Source: Woeseiaceae bacterium
Lineage (GTDB): Bacteria > Pseudomonadota > Gammaproteobacteria > Steroidobacterales > Woeseiaceae
Assembly: GCA_028227395.1 (NCBI GenBank)
Contig: JAOIZZ010000001.1
Location: 124,001-188,000 of the forward strand
Direction: 5' to 3'
Length of the DNA: 64,000 nt
The position numbers were made by a program, and so were the translations under genes. The notes beneath the pieces are model-generated. The model did not search any database. It was given only the letters and a program-made list of their open reading frames with translations, and was not told where the DNA came from. Below are positions 57,235-64,000 of the stretch, piece by piece (position 1 is the stretch's first letter; each line of letters begins with the position of its first letter).

Positions 57235-57948
57235 ATGAATATATTTGAAGGGTTAGAAGATACGATATTTAAGGGTTTTGATGATAGGAATACTATTATT
57301 GAGGCTATCGGTATGCCTGGCGTTGGCAAATCATATATCTGTGCTCATTATAGAGATCAATGCATGGAAAAAAATGGGGGTATTATCTACCACTCGATTG
57401 ATAACTATTGCTCAAATTTTTTTATTAGATTACTTCATAAAATATCAATAATTTTTAAGGGTATTGTTGTCTCGCCTCGTATCCTAAGGATAAACTTCAT
57501 GATGGTGATGTGTTTTAATAATATAAAAGGTTTAATTAAGTTTAGATTATTTATAAATTTATTATTAATATCATCGATAATTTCAACCAACCGATCAAGA
57601 CTTAAACCGATTCTATTTGATCAAGGGTTGTTTCAAGCACTGTGGTCATGTTATTTCTATAATCAAGAGCCTTTAAATTCTAAAATTTCTTCAAGCTTAA
57701 CTGGCTTGGTTAATCAATTGATGGATCATCTTACTTTGACCAATGTAATTGTTTTTGAAGTTTCGTCAGATAAGGCCACCATCTTATCTAGATTAGCTAC
57801 CCGTAAAATTAAGGGTTCTAGCCCTATAAATAGTCTCGAAGAATCTCTAATTAATCTAGGGATTGATGCGACCATTAGTACTCGTAACTTGGTTCTCGAT
57901 TTAGCTAGAAATTCAAATAGAGTAATAGTTTATGAAATTAAAAATTAA
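57235..57948 (+). CDS. P-loop NTPase, kinase-like, function unknown
   Basis: The 237-residue protein has one P-loop, GMPGVGKSYIC (26-36), after the strand NTIIEAI, and later ILFDQGLFQALWSCYF and NVIVFEVSSDKATILSRLATRK, which look like Walker B and lid segments of small-molecule kinases. It starts at ATG 57235 with a good AGGAG site. Kinase and substrate are unknown. Its position next to the methyltransferase and near the other P-loop protein suggests a linked modification. Confidence 0.55.
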   Translation: MNIFEGLEDTIFKGFDDRNTIIEAIGMPGVGKSYICAHYRDQCMEKNGGIIYHSIDNYCSNFFIRLLHKISIIFKGIVVSPRILRINFMMVMCFNNIKGLIKFRLFINLLLISSIISTNRSRLKPILFDQGLFQALWSCYFYNQEPLNSKISSSLTGLVNQLMDHLTLTNVIVFEVSSDKATILSRLATRKIKGSSPINSLEESLINLGIDATISTRNLVLDLARNSNRVIVYEIKN

Positions 57949-58016
57949 AATCATAACCAATTATATATGATGATTTATCTTTAATTTTTTTGCGATAAAA
58001 GACGGTAATTATTAAA

Positions 58017-59135
58017 ATGAATGATAGAAACCTTAAAATTGTGCTTTGTGCCAATAGCAGCTGGTATATCTATAACTTTCGTAAAAATACAATTAATGAA
58101 TTTTTAAAGAAAGGCCATGAGGTTTTCGTTGTTGCACCAAATGATAAGTATACAAAATACTTTACTGATTTGGGTGCCAAGCATGTTGGTTTTAATTTAA
58201 ATCCGATAAGTACAAATCCTTTTAAAGAGATTATGGTTATATTTTCATTAATTATAATTTACATAAAAATGAGACCAGACTTTGTAATGAACTTTACTCC
58301 CAAAATGAATATATATAGTACTATCGCAGCTATTTTTATTAGGGCTAAAATAGTTAATAATATTTCCGGTTTAGGTGAAGCTTTTTCAAAGAATTCAGCC
58401 TTCTCATCATTTGTTAGCCAGCTGTATCGTTTTACTCAACGCTTTGCGATTAAAGTTTTTTTTCAAAATAAAAATGATATGAATCGACTTATTGAAGCAA
58501 AAATTGTTACTAAAGATAGGTGCGATTATCTTCCTGGATCAGGTGTTGATCTAGAAAGGTTCAAAATAGTAAGCGCACCCAATGATGAGGTAATTCGCTT
58601 CGTAATTGTATCCAGAATGCTTTATGATAAAGGGGTTGCGCTGCTAGCCGAAGCTGCCAAATATTGTAAAAATAAATATGGAACGAGTGTGGAATTTAAT
58701 GCAGTTGGATTTATAGATGATGTAAATCCTAGGGCAGTTCCAAGGAAAATATTGAATGAGTGGACCTCTAAAGGTTTTTTAATTTATAAAGGCGCTCTTG
58801 AGGATGTCCGACCTGAAATCGCTATTTCTGATTGTGTTGTGTTACCATCCGTTTATCCAGAAGGTACTCCTAGGTCCCTTCTTGAAGCTGCTGCGATGGG
58901 AAAACCGATTATTACAACAGATATGCCTGGCTGCTCCTCTACGGTAGATCATGGAATAAATGGTTTTTTATGTCAGCCTAATTCATTAAATGATTTAATT
59001 GTTAATTTGGAAAAATTAATTAAAATGAGTCATAGTGATCGGTGTAAAATGGGCTTTAAAAGTCGTGAGTTAGTAGTAAATAGATTTGACGAAAGAATTG
59101 TTATTAAAAAATATCTTAACTGTCTGGATTTGTGA
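58017..59135 (+). CDS. GT4 family glycosyltransferase
   Basis: This 372-residue enzyme is a GT-B, GT4-type transferase of the cytoplasmic face: LKIVLCANSSWYIYNFRKNTI, then NNISGLGEAFS, YLPGSGVDLERF, FVIVSRMLYDKGVALLAEA and the donor motif LPSVYPEGTPRSLLEAAAMGKPIITTD with the E-x7-E glutamates. It belongs to the large group acting on undecaprenyl-linked sugars with UDP-amino sugars. The following 136-base gap (59136-59271) separates it from the dTDP-sugar genes. Confidence 0.85.
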   Translation: MNDRNLKIVLCANSSWYIYNFRKNTINEFLKKGHEVFVVAPNDKYTKYFTDLGAKHVGFNLNPISTNPFKEIMVIFSLIIIYIKMRPDFVMNFTPKMNIYSTIAAIFIRAKIVNNISGLGEAFSKNSAFSSFVSQLYRFTQRFAIKVFFQNKNDMNRLIEAKIVTKDRCDYLPGSGVDLERFKIVSAPNDEVIRFVIVSRMLYDKGVALLAEAAKYCKNKYGTSVEFNAVGFIDDVNPRAVPRKILNEWTSKGFLIYKGALEDVRPEIAISDCVVLPSVYPEGTPRSLLEAAAMGKPIITTDMPGCSSTVDHGINGFLCQPNSLNDLIVNLEKLIKMSHSDRCKMGFKSRELVVNRFDERIVIKKYLNCLDL

Positions 59136-59271
59136 TTTTCTAATCGTGAAAATAATTTCATTTATAGCGGCTTGCAATTGAAAGAAATTAAATTTAATTC
59201 TAAGTATTTTATCGATAAAAAAATTTTAGTGTTTTTTTTCTAAAATAAGTTTCTAGTGGTTTATAGCTATC

Positions 59272-60351
59272 ATGATAAATAATAAAAAAATATTAGTAAC
59301 TGGTGGAGCAGGATTTATAGGGTCTGCAGTTATTCGTCATATAATAAAAAATACCAATCATAGTGTCATTAATGTTGATAAGCTAACTTATGCTGGCAAT
59401 CTAGAATCTTTAATCTCGATAGATTCTGATCCAAGATATATATTTGAACAAATTGATATATGTAGTGCGAAAGATATTAAGCGAGTACTTGACCAGTATC
59501 ATCCTGATATAATCATGCATTTAGCGGCTGAGTCACATGTTGATCGATCAATTGATGGCCCAAGTGAATTTATAAATACCAATATTGTTGGTACCTATAT
59601 CTTGCTAGAAGAGACACGAAACTACTGGACTGGACTAGATGCTGAAGAGCAACGAGACTTTATTTTCCATCACGTATCCACGGATGAAGTTTATGGTGAT
59701 TTGGAGGATGTTGACGCACTATTTACTGAAAGTACTCCTTATGCTCCTAGTTCACCATATTCTGCCTCGAAAGCAAGTTCAGATCATCTTGTTAGAGCAT
59801 GGCAACGGACTTTTAAACTCCCAACTTTAATTACAAATTGCTCTAATAATTATGGCCCTTATCAGTTCCCTGAGAAACTCATTCCTCTGATAATTCTCAA
59901 TGCATTAAAGGGTAAACATTTACCAATTTATGGAAATGGTATGCAAATACGTGACTGGCTTTTTGTTGATGATCATGCGCGGGCTCTATTAAATGTTGCA
60001 CTAAATGGAAAAATTGGTGAAACATATAATATTGGCGGTCATAACGAGTTAAAAAATATAGATGTCGTAAAGATGATTTGTAGAATTTTGGATGATTTAA
60101 TCCCTAGTAAACATAATGGAATTGAAAAATACGAACAACTTATAACTTACGTGAAGGATAGGGCTGGTCATGATTTTAGATATGCAATTGATGCTGCTAA
60201 AATTGCCAATCAACTTAACTGGGTTCCAGTTGAGACTTTTGAATCAGGTATTAGAAAAACAGTTGACTGGTATATGGAGAATGCTACTTGGTGCGAGCAT
60301 GTGCAAGATGGTAGTTACCAAGGTGAAAGATTAGGAGTAATAAAAGAATGA
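59272..60351 (+). CDS. rfbB: dTDP-glucose 4,6-dehydratase
   Basis: RfbB converts dTDP-glucose to dTDP-4-keto-6-deoxyglucose. [15 protein letters not shown] binds [13 protein letters not shown] has the catalytic Asp-Glu pair, [11 protein letters not shown] supplies Tyr/Lys, and [18 protein letters not shown] is diagnostic. At 359 residues it is full length. It overlaps rfbA by four bases. No rfbC or rfbD follows, so the keto sugar is probably not turned into rhamnose here. Confidence 0.97.
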   Translation: MINNKKILVTGGAGFIGSAVIRHIIKNTNHSVINVDKLTYAGNLESLISIDSDPRYIFEQIDICSAKDIKRVLDQYHPDIIMHLAAESHVDRSIDGPSEFINTNIVGTYILLEETRNYWTGLDAEEQRDFIFHHVSTDEVYGDLEDVDALFTESTPYAPSSPYSASKASSDHLVRAWQRTFKLPTLITNCSNNYGPYQFPEKLIPLIILNALKGKHLPIYGNGMQIRDWLFVDDHARALLNVALNGKIGETYNIGGHNELKNIDVVKMICRILDDLIPSKHNGIEKYEQLITYVKDRAGHDFRYAIDAAKIANQLNWVPVETFESGIRKTVDWYMENATWCEHVQDGSYQGERLGVIKE

Positions 60352-61211
60352 AAGGAATAGTTCTAGCTGGGGGCTCAGGTACTAGATTGCATCCTATAAC
60401 AAAGGGTATCTCGAAACAATTATTACCAGTTTATGATAAACCAATGATTTATTACCCTATTTCAGTTCTTATGCTTGCTGGTATTAGAGATATTTTAATT
60501 ATCTCAACTCCTGAAGACTTGCCATCTTATAGAGCGTTGCTTGGTAACGGTTCAGACTTTGGTATTAGATTTCAATATGCTGAGCAGCCCTCGCCGGACG
60601 GATTGGCACAAGCTTTTATCATAGGTGAAAAGTTTATAGGCAATGACAATGTCTGTCTTATTCTTGGTGATAATATTTTTTGGGGCCATGGTTTTACTTC
60701 ATTATTAGAGCAAGCAGTTTTGAATTTGAAAGGCGCAACTATATTTGGATACGCAGTTAAGGATCCAGCTCGTTTTGGAGTGGTTGAATTTGATCATAAT
60801 AATAAAGTTATTAGTGTCGAAGAGAAACCCAGACATCCAAAATCAAATTTTGCCATAACAGGGCTTTATTTTTATGATAATGATGTAATTGAAATTGCTA
60901 AATCTGTGGAGCCTTCAAACCGTGGTGAGTTTGAAATTACAAGTATTAATCAAGAATATTTAAACAGAGATACGCTAAGTATAGAGTTACTCGGGCGTGG
61001 CTTTGCTTGGCTTGATACAGGGACTTATGACAGTCTAATTGAGGCAGGGACATTTGTGCAAACAATTGAGCAGCGACAGGGTTATAAGATAGCATGCCTT
61101 GAAGAGATAGCATTTGAGAAAGGTTGGATTGATGAAAATTGTTTGCTTGCCGTTGTGGAAAAACTCTCAAACAACAGTTATAGCTCGTATTTGAAAAAAT
61201 TATTGACTTAG
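60348..61211 (+). CDS. rfbA: Glucose-1-phosphate thymidylyltransferase
   Basis: RfbA makes dTDP-glucose from dTTP and glucose 1-phosphate. The nucleotide motif [20 protein letters not shown] and [16 protein letters not shown] are at the N terminus; [48 protein letters not shown] and [11 protein letters not shown] follow. At 287 residues it is normal. Its stop is 15 bases before the 2,3-dehydratase gene. Confidence 0.97.
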   Translation: MKGIVLAGGSGTRLHPITKGISKQLLPVYDKPMIYYPISVLMLAGIRDILIISTPEDLPSYRALLGNGSDFGIRFQYAEQPSPDGLAQAFIIGEKFIGNDNVCLILGDNIFWGHGFTSLLEQAVLNLKGATIFGYAVKDPARFGVVEFDHNNKVISVEEKPRHPKSNFAITGLYFYDNDVIEIAKSVEPSNRGEFEITSINQEYLNRDTLSIELLGRGFAWLDTGTYDSLIEAGTFVQTIEQRQGYKIACLEEIAFEKGWIDENCLLAVVEKLSNNSYSSYLKKLLT

Positions 61212-61226
61212 ATTTGGAGTTTAATA

Positions 61227-62009
61227 TTGGCTAAATCAGAAGAATATAGAAAAAATTTGGAGAAGTATTTAGAGGTGGTATCCTCGTTCTCTAAATCTGA
61301 TTTATATGAAAATACACTTGAATCTTCATTCGAATCATTAAATGATTGGTCATTACATCATTCTTTAGCTGAAGTAAAAAATTGGTTCAGGCAAAAAAGA
61401 GAAGATTCTGACATGGAAGTAACTGAGATACCTCTGAATGAACTTGTTGGTTGGGGGTCTGATGAAAGCACTGGCAACATAAGCCATGAGTCTAACGATT
61501 TTTTTATAGTGCGTGGATTAAGAATACATACCAAAAGTAGAGAAGTAGCTTCAGGCTGGGAACAGCCTATTTTGGAACAAGTTGGATATGATGGTGGTTT
61601 ACTTGGTATTGTAAGGCAAAGATTCTCTGGGGTTCCTCATTATTTATGTGAGGCAAAGATGGAGCCTGGCAACTACGGTAAAGTACAGTTAAGTCCGTCG
61701 CTTCAGGCGACTTTCGCAAATATAGCAAAGTCTCATGGAGGGAGAAGACCTCATTTTCTAGAAATTTTTGAAAATTTAGATGAAAGTTCTAATAGCTTTA
61801 TTACATTATTTGATGCTTGGCTTGCTGAGGATGGGGGTAGACTTTACTTAAAAAGAAATAGAGGAATGCTTGTAGAGGTTCCAGAAAATTATGAGATCAA
61901 AATCCCTAATAGTAATTTTATTTGGTTAAGTCTTTATCAAATTAAAATACTTTTATCTGAGGATGCCTGGGTAAATCCACATATAAGAGGGATACTGGCG
62001 CATGTATGA
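61227..62009 (+). CDS. NDP-hexose 2,3-dehydratase, single-domain
   Basis: This family removes water from dTDP-4-keto-6-deoxyglucose at C2-C3, the first committed step to 2-deoxysugars in antibiotics (EvaA, SpnO, TylX3). Conserved features are here: IPLNELVGWGSDESTGNISH, FFIVRGLRIHTKSREVASGW, EQPILEQVGYDGGLLGIV, and KVQLSPSLQATFANIAKSHGG. Most family members are 450-490 residues because the domain is duplicated; at 260 residues this is one repeat. Start TTG 61227 follows a GGAG site. It overlaps the next gene by eight bases. Confidence 0.8.
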   Translation: MAKSEEYRKNLEKYLEVVSSFSKSDLYENTLESSFESLNDWSLHHSLAEVKNWFRQKREDSDMEVTEIPLNELVGWGSDESTGNISHESNDFFIVRGLRIHTKSREVASGWEQPILEQVGYDGGLLGIVRQRFSGVPHYLCEAKMEPGNYGKVQLSPSLQATFANIAKSHGGRRPHFLEIFENLDESSNSFITLFDAWLAEDGGRLYLKRNRGMLVEVPENYEIKIPNSNFIWLSLYQIKILLSEDAWVNPHIRGILAHV

Positions 62010-62976
62010 TAGTGTTAGAGTGGGAATTCTCGGTTGCGCTAAAATCGCAGAACGATTCTTGATACCTGCATTTCAATCATCAAAAAACTATAAGTTGGTA
62101 GGTATTTCAAGTAGATCACACGATTCTGCAAGTAGGTTCGCAAAAAAGTTTTCTATGAAAATATTTGAGACTTATGAGGATATGATAATTTCCAATAGTA
62201 TCGATGCCATATATATTCCTCTTCCAAATAGTTTGCATTACAAATGGATAAAAAAATCACTCGATAATAATCTCCATGTACTCGTTGAAAAATCATTAGC
62301 ATGTAATTTTGATGAGGTATCTAATCTTACAAAAATGGCAAAAAGCAAAAACTTAGTTCTCTTAGAAAATTTTCAATTTAGGTTTCACTCTCAGTTGCAT
62401 TATATTGAATCTTTAATCACTAATGGTGAGATCGGTTGTATAAGAAATATAAGAAGCTCTTTTGGCTTTCCTCCATTTCAAGATTCTGAGAATATACGTT
62501 ATAAAAAAGAATTGGGTGGTGGTGCACTATTAGATGCAGGGGCTTATCCTTTAAAAATTGTACAAATGTTCATGAGTGACGATATCCATATTGCAAGTTC
62601 GAATTTATATATAGATGAGAGTTTTGGAGTAGATACATACGGAAGCTTTCAGGTTAATGACCGAAAATTAAAAATAACAGCCCAGTGTGCATTCGGCTTT
62701 GATAATTTTTATCAATGTAATATTGAGTTATGGGGTTCAAAAGGCAAAATACAGGCCAATCGAATTTTCACTTCTCCGCCCGGATCATCTTCAACGGTTG
62801 AAATACAAAATGACGATGGCGATCGCTCTATTTTGATTCCTCCAGATGATCATTTTGTTAATATGCTGCAACATTTTTTTAATTTAATTAATAATAGAAG
62901 TGATATTGAGCGGGAACATAGTCAAAATATGAATCAAGCCAAATTACTAGAGCAAATACGGAATAAAAGTAGATGA
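62002..62976 (+). CDS. Gfo/Idh/MocA family NDP-hexose 3-ketoreductase candidate
   Basis: The 324-residue oxidoreductase has an NAD(P) fold (VRVGILGCAKIAERFLIPAF) and the family motif VLVEKSLACNFDE, with the conserved lysine in EKS, plus LGGGALLDAGAYPLKIV. After a 2,3-dehydratase, family relatives (KijD10, TylC1, SpnN) reduce the C3 ketone, giving a 2,6-dideoxy-4-ketohexose. The surrounding genes are consistent with this. It overlaps the 2,3-dehydratase by eight bases and the aminotransferase by four. Confidence 0.8.
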   Translation: MYDSVRVGILGCAKIAERFLIPAFQSSKNYKLVGISSRSHDSASRFAKKFSMKIFETYEDMIISNSIDAIYIPLPNSLHYKWIKKSLDNNLHVLVEKSLACNFDEVSNLTKMAKSKNLVLLENFQFRFHSQLHYIESLITNGEIGCIRNIRSSFGFPPFQDSENIRYKKELGGGALLDAGAYPLKIVQMFMSDDIHIASSNLYIDESFGVDTYGSFQVNDRKLKITAQCAFGFDNFYQCNIELWGSKGKIQANRIFTSPPGSSSTVEIQNDDGDRSILIPPDDHFVNMLQHFFNLINNRSDIEREHSQNMNQAKLLEQIRNKSR

Positions 62977-64000
62977 AAATACCATTTGTTAAAGCACCTA
63001 TGATTGGAAATGAGGAGAAATATTTACTTGAGTCATTTCGAAGTAATTTTCATGGAGGAAATGGACCATTTACGAGAAAGTGTCATAAGTTTATTGAAGA
63101 TTATTTTGGTATCGGAAAGGTTCTAATGACAACATCTTGTACTGATGCACTTGAAATGGCAGCATTTTTAGTTGATGCAGATCCTGGCGATGAATTTATT
63201 GTTCCCTCCTATACTTTTTCTAGTACTGCAAATGCATTTGCCTCTAGAGGCTTGATTCCAATTTATTGTGATATTCGGATGGATACCTTAAATATAGATG
63301 AAAATAAAATCGAGGGATTGATCACCACTAAGACAAAAGCAATAGTCCCCATACACTATGCTGGAGTACCTGCAGAAATGTCACATATTAGCTCCATTTC
63401 AAAGAAGTATGGTATTCCAGTAATAGAGGATGCTGCACAAGCGGTAAATTCAAAATATAAAGGAGAGTTTGCAGGAAGCTTGTCTGATATTGGGACATTT
63501 TCGTTTCATGCTACAAAATCATATTCCTCGGGAGAAGGTGGTGCTTTAACACTCAATCGAGATAGTTATTTTGAGCGTGCTGAATATCTTTGGGAGAAAG
63601 GAACTGATAGAAGTTTAGTTGTCCAAGGAATACAAAATAAATACTCATGGGTTGATTATGGTTCATCCTTTCTTCCCTCTGATATTTTAGCTTCACTGCT
63701 TTTTGGTCAATTAGAAAATATAGATTTAATGCAGGGTATTAGAAAAAAAGTTCACGATAATTACTTGAAAACATTTGAAGCTTTCGCTGATGATGGACTG
63801 AAAATGACTTACGTGCCAGAGCATATAGAAACAAATTATCATGCTTTTTGGCTTTTATTTGAGAAGCCGCAACAAAGAGAGCTTTTTTTAAAGCTATCAC
63901 TATCTGAGCAACTGAATCCTTATATTGGATATATTCCCCTTCATTCCTCTCCAATGGGAAAACGATTAGGTGGCGACAAATTTGAATTACCAATAACCGA
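62973..64000 (+). CDS. WecE-like dTDP-4-keto-sugar aminotransferase, 3'-truncated
   Basis: The frame starts at ATG 62973 and stays open to the window end (342 codons); it has no stop only because the window ends. PLP lysine K182 (FSFHATKSYSSGEGG) matches E. coli WecE K181, and the sequence matches WecE along its length: VKAPMIGNEEKYLL, GPFTRKCHKFIE, TSCTDALEMAA, VPIHYAGVPAEM. WecE aminates dTDP-4-keto-6-deoxyglucose at C4. Here the probable substrate is the 2,6-dideoxy-4-keto product of the neighbouring genes, giving a 4-amino sugar. Confidence 0.88.
   Translation, partial: MKIPFVKAPMIGNEEKYLLESFRSNFHGGNGPFTRKCHKFIEDYFGIGKVLMTTSCTDALEMAAFLVDADPGDEFIVPSYTFSSTANAFASRGLIPIYCDIRMDTLNIDENKIEGLITTKTKAIVPIHYAGVPAEMSHISSISKKYGIPVIEDAAQAVNSKYKGEFAGSLSDIGTFSFHATKSYSSGEGGALTLNRDSYFERAEYLWEKGTDRSLVVQGIQNKYSWVDYGSSFLPSDILASLLFGQLENIDLMQGIRKKVHDNYLKTFEAFADDGLKMTYVPEHIETNYHAFWLLFEKPQQRELFLKLSLSEQLNPYIGYIPLHSSPMGKRLGGDKFELPIT

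Overview
The window is a low-GC gammaproteobacterial chromosome segment, probably from a marine or host-associated lineage. The evidence is gene content: FimV, EpmA with EF-P, PgpA, ParC/ParE, a DedD-type SPOR protein, an RfaH-like antiterminator and a Wzx/Wzy/Wzz-type surface-glycan locus. No 16S rRNA is present, so I do not name a genus. The window starts inside glyA and ends inside a wecE-like aminotransferase gene. There are no insertion sequences, phage genes or CRISPR arrays.

Positions 1-28790 are compact housekeeping DNA. First comes glyA-nrdR-ribD-ribE-ribB(X)-ribH-nusB-thiL-pgpA, a riboflavin operon joined to transcription, thiamine and phospholipid genes, ended by a convergent xseB. 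A solitary katG follows with its own promoter and terminator. Then come parE-parC-efp, facing psd-epmA (EpmA modifies EF-P), and a copper pair, sco and a PCu(A)C lipoprotein. The next run is prmB-aroC-asd-fimV-truA-accD-folC-dedD-cvpA-purF, facing lpxH and a periplasmic cyclophilin.

Positions 28950-29850 form a boundary: a small orphan HxGH nucleotidyltransferase and the tRNA cluster Pro(TGG)-Arg(TCT)-His(GTG). After it the DNA looks more AT-rich, non-ATG starts become common, and everything is glycan related.

Positions 29990-64000 are a surface polysaccharide locus: an rfaH-like gene, wzz with a terminator, then a long leader with a perfect 17-bp palindrome and a JUMPstart/ops-like element before a MarR-type EPS regulator. 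Downstream are UDP-sugar genes (ugd, UDP-glucuronate epimerase) and a nonulosonate block: pseB, pseC, aldo/keto reductase, SpsF-type cytidylyltransferase, class III aminotransferase, pseG, a DegT-like protein, WbqC, pseI. A hisH-hisF2-pseA module follows, which in known relatives makes acetamidino sugars. Then come a propeller protein, a FemAB/GNAT-like protein, Wzx, glycosyltransferases, Wzy, two P-loop kinase-like proteins flanking a methyltransferase, and a GT4 enzyme. The end is rfbB-rfbA with a half-size NDP-hexose 2,3-dehydratase, a Gfo/Idh/MocA ketoreductase and a WecE-like aminotransferase, which together predict a dTDP-4-amino-2,4,6-trideoxyhexose.

My overall inference is a Wzy-dependent O-antigen or capsule containing uronic acid, an amidinated pseudaminic-type acid and an amino 2-deoxysugar, controlled by a local MarR regulator and RfaH-type antitermination. 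The parts I regard as least described are the leader RNA/DNA element, the two probable ATT start codons, the unassigned Pse-block enzymes, the NTase-kinase/methyltransferase/kinase trio and the single-domain 2,3-dehydratase.
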